Counted from the first letter of the stretch, positions 7,867 through 16,117 are shown. The stretch is DNA of 64,000 bases from Geothrix terrae (GCF_022808775.1 NZ_JAKZLA010000005.1:62001-126000); one strand, 5' to 3'. Numbers and translations are program-made. The notes: a model not told the origin generated them from the sequence alone.

Positions 7867-8528
7867 GACGGCTCCGAAGGCGAGTGGGGCGCGTGGAGGT
7901 CCAGCGTCTGGAACTCCGGCCCCGGAGGCAGGTCCCTCCCCTCCATGGCCAGGAGGAGGGTGCGGCCGGAATCCAGCGCCCAGCCCGAGATGAGGCCGAG
8001 GGCCAGGTCGCGGTCGGTGGCGTCCAGTCCCTCCAGGGGCCCGTCCAGGAGGATCAGCTCCGGGTCCAGGGCCAGCACCCGGGCCAGGTTGGCATGCTTC
8101 CGTGCCGCCGCGCTCACCGCATGGGGGCGGAGGTCCGCCACGGACTCCAGCCCGAGTCGCGCCAGGGCCTCCCCAACCCTGCGGGCGACCTCCGCCCTGG
8201 GGAGCCCCAGGAACCTCAGCGGGAGGGCCACGTTGTCCACCAGGCTGAGGTTGGACAGGAGCCCGCCGGCAGGGAAGGCGAACCCCATGCGCACCCTTCC
8301 CGCCAGCCCGAGGGCGCCCTCTCCCGGCCAGACGGGGATGCCCGCGATCTTCACCTCGCCGGCCCTGGGACGCTCCGTGCCGGCGAGCACCTTCAGCAGG
8401 TGGCCCCTTCCCGTGCCCACGGCGCCCGCCAGCAGGAGGTTCCGACCCCGCGGAAGGTCCAGATCCATCCCCTCCACCAGAGGCCGGCCATCGGGGAGAT
8501 CGTAGGCGAGGCCGCGGACCTGGAGCAT
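7863..8528 (-). CDS. Degenerate MlaF-like ABC ATPase (catalytic motifs lost)
   Basis: A 221-residue ABC nucleotide-binding-domain protein in the position of MlaF, between mlaE (TGATG, one-base overlap) and mlaD (ATGA overlap). The fold is recognisable from start to end, but the working motifs are not: the Walker A position (35-42) reads GAVGTGRG instead of GxxGxGK(S/T); the Q-loop region (~84-90) reads AFPAGGL with no Gln; the LSGGQ signature (~138-142) reads VSAAA; Walker B is followed by LLDGP (161-164) with Gly in place of the catalytic Glu; and the switch His region reads LLAMEGRD with no His. The reading frame is intact with normal codon use, so it looks like a maintained pseudo-ATPase. 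It may bind nucleotide weakly or act only structurally; an active partner ATPase could lie elsewhere. Confidence 0.8.
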   Translation of the reverse strand: MLQVRGLAYDLPDGRPLVEGMDLDLPRGRNLLLAGAVGTGRGHLLKVLAGTERPRAGEVKIAGIPVWPGEGALGLAGRVRMGFAFPAGGLLSNLSLVDNVALPLRFLGLPRAEVARRVGEALARLGLESVADLRPHAVSAAARKHANLARVLALDPELILLDGPLEGLDATDRDLALGLISGWALDSGRTLLLAMEGRDLPPGPEFQTLDLHAPHSPSEPS

Positions 8529-9316
8529 CAGAAGTAGAAGCATGCGGCCAGAAGGCCGTCGATGACGAACACCGCCACCAGGGCGGAGACCACCGTCCTC
8601 GTGACGGCTTGGGGGACCTCGGTCTGGCTGCGCTGGACGCGGAGGCCGAAGTGGCATGCGTGGAAGGTGATGGCGCCCGAGAAGAAGAAGACCTTCAGCA
8701 GGGTGGCCGTGAAATCCAGATTCGACAGCGCCTGTCGCACTGAGCCCATGAAGAAGCCCCAGGTGATGCCGTATTTCAAGCGCGCCACCAGGAAGCCACC
8801 GCCCAGGGCCGCCGCATCGAAGCACACCACCAGTGCGAAGACGGCCACGAGCACGCCCGCCCAGCGGGGCAGGAGCAGGTAGCGGTAGGGGTCCACCCCG
8901 TGGGCCGCGAGCGCATCGACCTCTCCGTTGAGCTGCATGGTTCCCAGCTCCGCCGCGATGGCCGTGGCGCTCCGGCCGATGACCAGCACAGCGGTCAGCA
9001 GCGGGCCCAGCTCCCTCAGGATGATGAGCACCATGAGGGTGCCGATGTAGTTCTCCGCGCCCAGGCCGGAGAGCTGGCTGAACGCCTGGATGAGCGTCAC
9101 CGCGCCCAGCAGCAGGGCCGTGCCCACCACGAGCGCCCCGGCGTCGAGGCCCGTGAAGCGGATCTGGAGCTTCGTCTGCCCGCCCACCACCGCCAGCTGG
9201 CCGGATCGGAGCGCCAGCCCGGAACGCAGGGTCCGCCACACCAGGTGTGCCTGGTCGCCCAGGAACTCCAGGAAGCCGCGCACTGGCGCGCCAATCCGCG
9301 CTAGGAAAGCCATCAT
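8528..9316 (-). CDS. mlaE: MlaE-like lipid ABC transporter permease
   Basis: A 262-residue integral membrane permease of the MlaE/Mce family (5-6 predicted helices), the inner-membrane core of the lipid transporter that hands phospholipids to the MCE protein. Conserved blocks include VLIILRELGPLLTAVLVIGRSATAIAAELGTM and the following N-G-E-V-D-A-L, G-V-D-P-Y-R-Y-L-L-L-PR, all family signatures. Two ATGs (9316, 9313) are adjacent; the first is used here, with a weak GGGTGA upstream. The EQ-helix-like region that normally contacts MlaF is present, although the neighbouring ATPase is degenerate. Confidence 0.92.
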   Translation of the reverse strand: MMAFLARIGAPVRGFLEFLGDQAHLVWRTLRSGLALRSGQLAVVGGQTKLQIRFTGLDAGALVVGTALLLGAVTLIQAFSQLSGLGAENYIGTLMVLIILRELGPLLTAVLVIGRSATAIAAELGTMQLNGEVDALAAHGVDPYRYLLLPRWAGVLVAVFALVVCFDAAALGGGFLVARLKYGITWGFFMGSVRQALSNLDFTATLLKVFFFSGAITFHACHFGLRVQRSQTEVPQAVTRTVVSALVAVFVIDGLLAACFYF

Positions 9317-9354
9317 TCACCCGAGGGATGGTTCCAAGGCTAGCAGAAAACCGT

Positions 9355-10164
9355 TCAGGGCTGAGCCGCGCCACCCCGGCTGAGGCGCGGCCTCCCCGCC
9401 TCCAGGCTGAGGGTCGCCTGGTAGCCGAGGTAGAGGTGGGTCTCCCGGTCGCCCGACAGGTTCCGGCCCGCGCTGATCAGGACGTGGTCCCGCTCCGACA
9501 GGTTGAGGATGGCCCCGATGTTGAATCCGGAGGAGGCCACCCCATCCTGCGTGGCCGCCGAGCGCTGGAACAGTTCTCCGCCCAGGGTGATCCGCGCCGA
9601 CAGATCCCGCTGGAGGAGCCACCCGAGGTAGTGCCAGTTGCGCTGGCCTTCCCCTGGATTCCGCCACCAGCCGTACCCGCCGTAGCTGGTCCAGGGGCCC
9701 CAGCTCTTCTGGAGCCACAGCGGGAGGTACACCTGGGTGTGCCCTGCGCCGAGGCCCCGTTCCGCGGCCCCCGTCGGAACCTCCACCAGCGGGAAGACGC
9801 CCACCTGCGGAAGGACCTCGGTTTCGCGCAGAAGGCGGATCTTGAGCCCGACCTCCGTATCGCCGTAGCCCCGCGTCACGGGCTCACCCGCGGGCTTGGC
9901 GTAGGCGAGGGGCGCCACGAGGTGGAACTGCGTTTCCGGCAGGATGCCGGCGTTGAACTCCACCAGAGGCAGGCTGCCCGACGCGCCACCGGGCGCCCGG
10001 AGTCCCATCCAGCTCAGGTAGAGCTCCATGTGGTGGTGCTCCACCGGCTCCGGATCATCCGTGAAGAAGGGCGGCCCCGCCTTCAGGCAGGTCCCCAGGA
10101 GCCCGGCCACAACCAGCGCCCGCCACCGTCCGGCCCGCGAAAGGAGGGTTCCAGCCTGCCCCAT
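9355..10164 (-). CDS. Outer-membrane beta-barrel, transporter-like (MetA-pathway of phenol degradation type)
   Basis: A 269-residue exported protein with a signal-peptide-like N-terminus (RWRALVVAGLLGTCLKA) and a pattern of alternating hydrophobic/polar strands with many aromatic girdle residues, as in small outer-membrane barrels. The opening PPFFTDDPEPVEHHHMELYL and the phrases LPLVEFNAGILPETQFHLV and GYGDTEVGLKIRLL are typical of the protein family often labelled transporter or MetA-pathway-of-phenol-degradation-like; no substrate is established. It lies between the CAP gene and the mla genes on the same strand with short gaps (10 and 38 bases), so it may share their transcript. Confidence 0.65.
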   Translation of the reverse strand: MGQAGTLLSRAGRWRALVVAGLLGTCLKAGPPFFTDDPEPVEHHHMELYLSWMGLRAPGGASGSLPLVEFNAGILPETQFHLVAPLAYAKPAGEPVTRGYGDTEVGLKIRLLRETEVLPQVGVFPLVEVPTGAAERGLGAGHTQVYLPLWLQKSWGPWTSYGGYGWWRNPGEGQRNWHYLGWLLQRDLSARITLGGELFQRSAATQDGVASSGFNIGAILNLSERDHVLISAGRNLSGDRETHLYLGYQATLSLEAGRPRLSRGGAAQP

Positions 10165-10174
10165 GCCACGGCCC

Positions 10175-10804
10175 CTACCGGCTCTCCACGAACCCGTCGG
10201 CGTAGTCGATCACCGTCACGGTGCGATAGTCCCTGTGGGGCGCGGAGCCGGCGCCGGCCTGGTGGAGATCCGGATTGAAGAGGTTCTTCCGGTGGCCGCG
10301 GCTGGCCACCCCATCGTCGATCAGCAGCTGGATCACCACCTGCCGGGCCTCGTCCTCGCCGGCGCTGATGTTCTCCGCGATGAGCCCCTGCCACCGCCCC
10401 AGCCGGTTCAGGCGGTCTCTGAGGCGGCTGCCATCCGAACCGGTGTGCTCGATGCTGCCCTTCGGCCCGATGTCCTGGGCGTGCAGGCGGGCCGCCCGCG
10501 CCAGCCCCTCATTGAAGCGCAGGGGACCCACCGGCCGCGCGGACTCGAGGAAGGCGATGGCCTCGTCCAGGGCCGCCACGCCCTCCTCCGTGCGCAGGGG
10601 CACGCGGCCTGGGCGGCTCCAGAGGGTGCCGTCGAAATACGGCCGCAGCTCCCGGAGGTACTTCGCGTAGGCCTTCGGCCGCACGCGCGCGTCGCTCATC
10701 TCCTGGACCACCGCACGTTCGAAGGACGCGGCCTTCGCCGGTTCACCGGACACCCCGTGGATGGGAAACAGCAGCGCGGCAAGGGACAGGGTGGCGATCC
10801 TCAT
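10175..10804 (-). CDS. Exported CAP (SCP-like) domain protein
   Basis: A 209-residue secreted protein: signal peptide MRIATLSLAALLFPIHGVSG, then one CAP domain. The CAP hallmarks are there: LARAARLHAQDIGPKGSIEHTG (the first His motif), IAENISAGE (the E-N motif) and the DDGVASRGHRKNLFNPDL block (second His). CAP proteins in bacteria are of unknown or varied role (lipid binding, adhesion, proteolysis have been reported). The start at 10804 gives a clean signal peptide and a GGGAGA ribosome site seven bases away; an ATG eight codons upstream is less likely. It sits 36 bases after the DUF4395 gene. Confidence 0.85.
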   Translation of the reverse strand: MRIATLSLAALLFPIHGVSGEPAKAASFERAVVQEMSDARVRPKAYAKYLRELRPYFDGTLWSRPGRVPLRTEEGVAALDEAIAFLESARPVGPLRFNEGLARAARLHAQDIGPKGSIEHTGSDGSRLRDRLNRLGRWQGLIAENISAGEDEARQVVIQLLIDDGVASRGHRKNLFNPDLHQAGAGSAPHRDYRTVTVIDYADGFVESR

Positions 10805-10840
10805 GGGCATCTCCCGACGGACCCTCAAGGATAGGCGCTC

Positions 10841-11338
10841 TTAGCGCGCCGGTTCATCGGCTCCGGTGGCAAGCAGTTGGGTCGAGGCGCTCCGCACCCA
10901 GGGCAGCCAGGGATGGATCCGGCAGGCCAGGCAGAACCCGAAGAAGGCCTCAAGGCCCGCACAGGTTCCCAGGATGAACGCCAAGGCGAGGCCGGGGGAC
11001 CGGAGGCCGGTCACGAATGCCAGGCCGATGCCGAGAGAGAACAGGAATCCCACCGAGGCCGCGAAGCGCTTGGGGCCCGCGTTGATTCTCCGCTCGGGAA
11101 GACCCGTCCGGCGGCGGAGGAAACCTGCCGCGCGGGCCACCGGGCTGAAGGCCGGGCGGCCCGCGGCGCGGAGGAGGAAATCCGCGGCCAGGCCCAGGAC
11201 CGCCCAGCCCCAGCCCTGCCAGGCGGACACCCCGAGGAGGCCCAGCGACAGGAAGGCGGCAATCCGCCCGGCCGATTCATCGGTCAGATCCGGGGCGATG
11301 GGGCAGCTCGGCCCCGGACGGAAGGCCTTCTGGCTCAT
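10841..11338 (-). CDS. DUF4395 domain membrane protein
   Basis: A 165-residue inner-membrane protein with about four hydrophobic segments. The opening CPIAPDLTDESAGRIAAFLSL is the DUF4395 signature (C-P-x-x-P-x-x-x-x-E-x-x-A-R), and the later G-P-K-R-F-A-A-x-V-G-F-L-F-S and FGFCLACRIHPWLPW (Cys pair near residue 145) also fit. Function is unknown; the family often sits near sulfur or thiol metabolism genes. It starts ten bases after the cysK stop, and the conserved Cys residues plus this linkage hint at a sulfur role, which is inference. An in-frame start at 11365 would overlap cysK and was not chosen. Confidence 0.8.
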   Translation of the reverse strand: MSQKAFRPGPSCPIAPDLTDESAGRIAAFLSLGLLGVSAWQGWGWAVLGLAADFLLRAAGRPAFSPVARAAGFLRRRTGLPERRINAGPKRFAASVGFLFSLGIGLAFVTGLRSPGLALAFILGTCAGLEAFFGFCLACRIHPWLPWVRSASTQLLATGADEPAR

Positions 11339-11348
11339 CGGGGCTCCC

Positions 11349-12305
11349 TCAGATCGCCGGCCCATCGATCTCGGCGAAGAGCGGATGCGTCAGGTAGCGC
11401 TCGCCGGTATCGCAGAGCACGGCCACCACGGTCTTGCCTTCGCCCAGCTCCTTGGCCACTTCCAGGGCCGCGAAGACGATGGCGCCCGTGCTGATGCCCG
11501 TGAGCAGGCCCTCTTCGCGGGCCAGGCGGCGGGCGATGGTGATGGCGTCGTCGTAGCCGACGGGACGGACGCGCTGGAAGGCCTTCTTGTTGAGAATGCC
11601 CGGCACGAAGTTCGGCCCCAGGCCCTGGAGCTTGTGCGGACCGGCCTTCCCTTCGCTCAGCAGGGGCGACGTCTCGGGCTCCACGGCCACCACGAGGGTG
11701 CCGGGCTTCTTCTCGGCCAGCACCTCGCCCACGCCGGTGACGGTGCCGCCGGTGCCCACGCCCGCCACAAAGGCGTCCAGCTCCGGCACCTGCTCGAGGA
11801 TCTCCAGGGCCGTGGTGCGGCGGTGGACGGCGGGGTTGGCGGGGTTCTCGAACTGGCGCACCAGGAAGTAGGACGGATCGCCATCCGCCAGCTCCTGGGC
11901 CTTGTCCACCGCGGCCTTCATGCCGCCCGAACCGGGCGTCAGCAGCAACTCCGCGCCATAGGCCTTCAGCAGCGATCGACGCTCCTGCGTCATGGTGTCC
12001 GGCATCACCAGCGTGATCTTGTAGCCCTTGGCCGCCGCCACGAAAGCGAGGCCGATGCCGGTGTTGCCGCTGGTGGCCTCCAGCAGCGTCATGCCGGGCT
12101 TCAGCGCGCCGCGGGCCTCCGCGTCCTGGATCATGCTCAGGGCGATGCGGTCCTTCACGCTGCCTCCGGGGTTGGCGCTCTCCAGCTTCACGTAGACCTT
12201 GGCCGAGCCCTTGGGCACAAGGCGGTTCAAGCGCACGACGGGCGTGTAGCCCACCAGCTCATAGGCGTGCTCGACGCGGTTGGGGCGTTCAGTGGGGCGG
12301 GCCAT
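11349..12305 (-). CDS. cysK: Cysteine synthase A (O-acetylserine sulfhydrylase)
   Basis: A 318-residue PLP enzyme that condenses O-acetylserine with sulfide to give cysteine. The PLP lysine is in NPGGSVKDR (K51); EATSGNTGIGLAF near 77-89 binds the substrate carboxylate, GVGTGGTVTGVGE near 183-195 binds the PLP phosphate, and the C-terminal GISTGAIVFAAL and VLCDTGERYLT blocks are intact. The ATG at 12305 has a GGAGG site; the in-frame TTG four codons earlier is part of that site. The gene is divergent from an Rrf2 regulator across an AT-rich region, which suggests direct control, and is followed by DUF4395. Confidence 0.96.
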   Translation of the reverse strand: MARPTERPNRVEHAYELVGYTPVVRLNRLVPKGSAKVYVKLESANPGGSVKDRIALSMIQDAEARGALKPGMTLLEATSGNTGIGLAFVAAAKGYKITLVMPDTMTQERRSLLKAYGAELLLTPGSGGMKAAVDKAQELADGDPSYFLVRQFENPANPAVHRRTTALEILEQVPELDAFVAGVGTGGTVTGVGEVLAEKKPGTLVVAVEPETSPLLSEGKAGPHKLQGLGPNFVPGILNKKAFQRVRPVGYDDAITIARRLAREEGLLTGISTGAIVFAALEVAKELGEGKTVVAVLCDTGERYLTHPLFAEIDGPAI

Positions 12306-12349
12306 GGCTTCCTCCAAGCTTCGGACGCTGCCGAGTCCTGGAGTATGAA

Positions 12350-12400
12350 GAAGAAAAATAGATTGTCAAGTTTGTCAATTTATTTTGTTATATATTAAGC
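12350..12400. promoter_or_regulatory. Divergent cysK / rrf2 promoter region with tandem operator-like repeats
   Basis: This AT-rich patch stands out from its GC-rich surroundings. Plus strand: TTGTCA (12363-12368), 17 bases, TGTTAT (12386-12391) would drive the Rrf2 gene. Minus strand: TTGACA occurs twice nine bases apart (within 12364-12378), and the one nearer cysK is followed 16 bases on by CATACT. The direct repeat TTGACAAAC-TTGACAA overlaps the -35 boxes of both promoters, so a protein binding there could repress both genes. Confidence 0.5.
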
Positions 12401-12425
12401 TATCCAGGCTGGAGGGGGGGTCACC

Positions 12426-12854
12426 ATGCGGGGATCGGCCAAGGGGCGCTACGGACTGCAGTTCATGGTGGAACTGGCTCTGCACGCCGGACACGGCCCC
12501 GTCCAGGTGGAGGCCGTGGCCCAGCGCCAGGCCCTGCCCCCCAAGTTCCTCCGGGTGCTCCTGGGTCCCCTCAAGGCCTCAGGACTGGTGAAGGTGCAGC
12601 GGGGCCCCAATGGCGGTTGCGAGCTGGCCCGACACCCCAGCCACATCACGGCCCTGGAGGTGCTGGAAGCCCTCGAAGGCCGCCTCGGCCCGGCCAGCCT
12701 CCCCCTCGACGCGACTCCGGGCGCCCGGGCTGTCCGCGAGCTCTGGACCCGCAGCACCGAGGCTGCCCGCACGGTTCTCCGCGGTACCACCCTCGCCGAC
12801 CTCGCCTTCAAGCAACAGGCCATTGAAGTGGACAGCCAGGGGTACTCCATCTGA
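12426..12854 (+). CDS. Rrf2 family transcriptional regulator, CymR-like
   Basis: A 142-residue Rrf2-type winged-helix regulator. The N-terminus RGSAKGRYGLQFMVELALH, the helix VAQRQALPPKFLRVLLGPLKASGLVKVQRGPNGGCELAR and wing are standard for the family. The three-cysteine Fe-S cluster motif of IscR/NsrR-type members is absent (only one Cys, at the wing), as in CymR, the cysteine-metabolism repressor that binds CysK. Given its divergent position to cysK, a CymR-like role as repressor of cysteine synthesis and of itself is likely. The ATG follows a GGAGG site; a perfect hairpin directly follows the stop codon. Confidence 0.85.
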   Translation: MRGSAKGRYGLQFMVELALHAGHGPVQVEAVAQRQALPPKFLRVLLGPLKASGLVKVQRGPNGGCELARHPSHITALEVLEALEGRLGPASLPLDATPGARAVRELWTRSTEAARTVLRGTTLADLAFKQQAIEVDSQGYSI

Positions 12855-12890
12855 CCGGCTCGGAATCCGCCCCCGCGGATTCCGAGCCGG
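12855..12890. terminator. Perfect 16-bp hairpin between convergent genes
   Basis: CCGGCTCGGAATCCGC (12855-12870) pairs perfectly with 12875-12890 around a CCCC loop. It begins one base after the rrf2 stop and lies ten bases before the convergent C45 gene end. There is no U-tract, so it may act as a bidirectional, Rho-assisted or RNA-protecting terminator. Confidence 0.65.
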
Positions 12891-12900
12891 CAGGGGACGC

Positions 12901-15900
12901 TCAGGGTTCGAAGTCCACCACCATCCCTTCGGTGGCGGGCTGGCCCTTCTCCTTCACCTCGCCGCCGCGGTAGATCGCCCAGCCAGGCAGGCCGCGGGGC
13001 ACGGTCTTCGTCATGGCCCACTGCTGCACGCGGCTGTTGGCCAGCACGAAGACCATCATGCGCTTGGGGTTCCAGGGGTTGGGGAAGGCGGCCAGCAGAC
13101 CGTCGTCGGGGCGGCCGTAGGTGCGCCCCTGCCACGTGAACCAGCCAGGGCCGGCTTCGAAGGGCAGCTTGCCCTCGGCCTGGAGGCGGGCCACCACGCC
13201 GTTGTCGGCGGGACCGCCGAAGAGCACCAGGTCGCTGGCGGCCAGGTCGCCATCGCCTACTTCGGCATCAGGCTTCAGGGGCAGCAGCACCTCGGTCATG
13301 TTGTCCGCCAGTGTCTCGCGGTAGTTCAGCGCCAGCGTGCGCTGGGCCTCGACTTCGCGGGCGGTGCCGAAGACCAGCAGCGCGCGGCTCCAATCGTCCA
13401 GGAGATTCCCCGGCACCCAGACATTGGCGCGGGGCATGGGAAGGTCGTTTCCCGCATTGAGGACGAGCCTCGTGGGCTTCGACTCGCTGCGGAGCGTGAA
13501 GGCCGCTTTCGCGCCGTTCACCTCCAGCCGCTCCAGCTTCGCCCCCGTGTCCGTCTCCACACTGGCGAAGGCCACGAAGGGGTAGGCGAAGCCGGGCTGT
13601 TCCACCTCGACCCTCACCTCGTAGGCGCCACCCGCCTTCTCGACGTGGGCCCGGACCTTGGGCGCGGGCAGGTCCGCCCGCTCCAGCCAGGGCTTCAGGA
13701 TCGGCGCCACATCCTTTCCGGCGCCCTCCGAGAGGGCCTTCAGGAGCTCGGCGGTGGTGACCGCCTTGCCGGCGAAGCGGCCGTGGACCGACTGCATGGC
13801 CTTGGCGAAGGCCGCGTTGCCCAGGTGCAGCCGGAGCTGATGCAAGGCGAAGACGCCCCGGATGCGGGGGATCTGATAGGCCCCATAGCGGTCGTACTCC
13901 GTGACCGTCGCCAGCGGGGCCTTGGCCCCTTCCGTGGCGCCCAGCCAAAGGTGGCGGGTGGCAAGATCCGCCAGGGCCGCGGACTGCACCTCGAAGCCCT
14001 TGGCGGGGCTGGAGGGCTGATGCTTCAGCTGCTGCCAGTAGGCCGCGGACCCGCTGATGAACCAGTTGTCCGCGTCCGAGGCCGGGCGGGCGGTACCTGT
14101 CCAAAGCCCCTTCGCATCGAAGACGAAGGCCTCCTTCACGCCGCCCACCTCAGGTGCTGGCGCGACCTTCGCAGGCTTCTCCTGACTCCTGGCCGCCCGG
14201 GCAGCCTGGAGCTTGGCCGTCACCCAGATGGGACTGAAGGCCGTGTAGCCATAGGTGAGGTGCGGCGTGGCGCCGGGCAGATCGGCGATCCACCGGCCCC
14301 CCACCATCTTCTCCCGCTGGGTGGTCTTGCCCTGGTGGGCGATGAAGACGAGCTTCTCGGCCATTTCCGAGGTGGTCAGCTTGGCGTCGCAGGCGTGGGG
14401 GCGGTTGATGGGGCTGCTGGCCATGAGGCGCGTGGAGGCGTCGATGTCGAAGCCACCCTTGCCATAGGTCCTGAAGGCCTCCTGGAAGGCAATGTCGCGG
14501 TTCCAGGTGTTGAAGGCCAGGTCTGCGGGGGCGTTCTCGGGGTTGGCCACGTACTCGCCACGCACGTCCAGGTCCCGGTTGTTGTTGTTGGCCCAGATGA
14601 AATCCCGGTGGTTGCCGGGCGTGTCCGCGGCCTTCCCCTTCGTCCCCGTCCGCCACAGGCGGGTCTTCGCGGTGCCCAGCAGGAAGCAGGCGCCTTCGTC
14701 GGTCTTGGCGTCCGCCATGGTCCAGTCGTTGGTGTAGAGGCCATTGTTCTGCTTGAAGAGGATCTCCGCGGCCTCGTCGATGCCGCCGGCATACTGGGCG
14801 GCCTTGCGGATGCGATTGCTCTGGGGCGTGCCGTCGGGGTTGAAGGGTGTCTGTCCCACGGTGGTCTCGCCCATCACGAGCCCCGCGGCGTTGAGGTACC
14901 AGTCCGTGCCGCTGTGGATGCCGCCGGCGAAGGTCTGCATCACAAAGCGGTGGCCCTTCTCAGGGACGACATCCAGCATCACGTTCCACTCGGTGCCCGT
15001 GTAGCCGTTCCACATGAACATCTGGGTGAAGATGAAGCGGCCGCTCCTGGTGGCGCCCTTGGTGGCCACGAAGGAGGAGCAGTGGTCGCCCTCGCCGCCC
15101 TTGGCCATCTCGTCCTCGCCGGTCATGAAGGTGCGTCCGGTGAGGGGGTTCGCAGCGCGGGCCAGGCCCTCCTGGAGGGAGCTCATGTCCACGGCGCTGT
15201 TCAGGGTCACGATGTCCAGCAGGTCCACGGGGCGCCCCTTGAACGCCGCACCCGCCTTCGCCGCGCCGTCCGCGATGCCCTTCATCTCCTCCAGGAACTC
15301 CACGTCGTACTTGCGGAAGAAGAGGGCATCGGCCATCTGCCGCTGGTCGGCCCAGCCGCGGGCGGGATCCGCCGCATTCTTCAGCACGCCCAGCTTCGTC
15401 ATGTAGCGCACGATCTCGTCGGCCATGAGCTCGCCGTGCTGGCGGCCCCGGGCGTAGGGTGCGCCCTCGATGTGCAGGAAGGTCCAGCCGCCCATCTCGT
15501 AGCGGAAGCCCTTCCCGGCCCAGCGCACGGTCTGCATGGGAATGAACTGGGTGACGTCCTCCACCTTCTCCAGCTTGACGGCGCTGAAGGTGACGGCGCC
15601 GGTGGCCTTCCCGTTGCGGCCCAGGTGCAGCTGCACGCGGTCCGCCGGGGCCGTGGCCAGGAACAGCACGGAGACCTTGCGTTCGGAGGTGCCGGCCACG
15701 CTCTGGGAAGCGTTGGTGAAGGGGAAGCTCTCCATGGAGAGGCAGGCGCCCAGGGCCGTGGGGTAGCGAGCCAGCGCGTCGGCCTTCACGCCTTCCGTGC
15801 GGAGGGTGGCGCTGAGCCGGTACAGTTCGCCTACCTTCAGCGTCACGGGAGCCGAGGCCAGCGTGGCTTCCGCCCCGGCCGCCGGAGCAATGAGGCGCAG

Positions 15901-16017
15901 GCCCTGGACCTGGGCCGTGGAACCGGGTTTCAGCGTGAAGCCGGACACGGGGATCTCGGCGGCCATAGGCAGCACCGACAGGGCCATCAGCAGCCCGGCG
16001 CGAAGCAGTCGGATCAT
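12901..16017 (-). CDS. Exported C45-type acyltransferase/peptidase with an M1-like C-terminal region
   Basis: A 1038-residue exported protein. A signal peptide (IRLLRAGLLMALSVLPMAA) is followed by a beta-rich region (~25-165). The C45 (acyl-CoA:6-aminopenicillanate acyltransferase / phospholipase B-like, Ntn-type) domain runs from ~170 to ~640, with the candidate self-cleaving nucleophile Cys313 in GEGDHCSSF and the typical TQMFMWNGYTG, FAGGIHSGTDWYLNAAGLV and NNNNRDLD blocks. After a Pro/Lys-rich linker, residues ~680-850 resemble the end of an M1 aminopeptidase domain (Y-Q-I-x-R-I-R-G-V-F-A-L-H-Q-L, then a helical tail) but no HExxH zinc motif is present. The C-terminal ~150 residues are a separate domain of unknown kind. 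The substrate is unknown; amide bonds of acylated amines or peptides are plausible. Confidence 0.75.
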   Translation of the reverse strand: MIRLLRAGLLMALSVLPMAAEIPVSGFTLKPGSTAQVQGLRLIAPAAGAEATLASAPVTLKVGELYRLSATLRTEGVKADALARYPTALGACLSMESFPFTNASQSVAGTSERKVSVLFLATAPADRVQLHLGRNGKATGAVTFSAVKLEKVEDVTQFIPMQTVRWAGKGFRYEMGGWTFLHIEGAPYARGRQHGELMADEIVRYMTKLGVLKNAADPARGWADQRQMADALFFRKYDVEFLEEMKGIADGAAKAGAAFKGRPVDLLDIVTLNSAVDMSSLQEGLARAANPLTGRTFMTGEDEMAKGGEGDHCSSFVATKGATRSGRFIFTQMFMWNGYTGTEWNVMLDVVPEKGHRFVMQTFAGGIHSGTDWYLNAAGLVMGETTVGQTPFNPDGTPQSNRIRKAAQYAGGIDEAAEILFKQNNGLYTNDWTMADAKTDEGACFLLGTAKTRLWRTGTKGKAADTPGNHRDFIWANNNNRDLDVRGEYVANPENAPADLAFNTWNRDIAFQEAFRTYGKGGFDIDASTRLMASSPINRPHACDAKLTTSEMAEKLVFIAHQGKTTQREKMVGGRWIADLPGATPHLTYGYTAFSPIWVTAKLQAARAARSQEKPAKVAPAPEVGGVKEAFVFDAKGLWTGTARPASDADNWFISGSAAYWQQLKHQPSSPAKGFEVQSAALADLATRHLWLGATEGAKAPLATVTEYDRYGAYQIPRIRGVFALHQLRLHLGNAAFAKAMQSVHGRFAGKAVTTAELLKALSEGAGKDVAPILKPWLERADLPAPKVRAHVEKAGGAYEVRVEVEQPGFAYPFVAFASVETDTGAKLERLEVNGAKAAFTLRSESKPTRLVLNAGNDLPMPRANVWVPGNLLDDWSRALLVFGTAREVEAQRTLALNYRETLADNMTEVLLPLKPDAEVGDGDLAASDLVLFGGPADNGVVARLQAEGKLPFEAGPGWFTWQGRTYGRPDDGLLAAFPNPWNPKRMMVFVLANSRVQQWAMTKTVPRGLPGWAIYRGGEVKEKGQPATEGMVVDFEP

Positions 16018-16117
16018 GGGGGGAGCCTCCACCCTCCAGCATGCCAAAATGCGGCGCCAAATTGCCTCGCTTTTTGAGGCAGCCCCTTTATCGGTTCCAC
16101 CCACTTGGACAAAACAG

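Noticed and set aside
6901-12305. One long operon from cysK through mlaD
   Set aside because: The genes are co-directional with short gaps, but gaps of 36-38 bases and unrelated functions leave internal promoters likely; only the mla trio and cysK-DUF4395 are claimed as linked.
12610-16077. A 1155-codon open frame on the plus strand opposite the C45 gene
   Set aside because: It is antisense to a gene with recognisable domains, is rich in His/Gly/Val/Leu as expected from the complement of GC-rich codons, and has no family resemblance.
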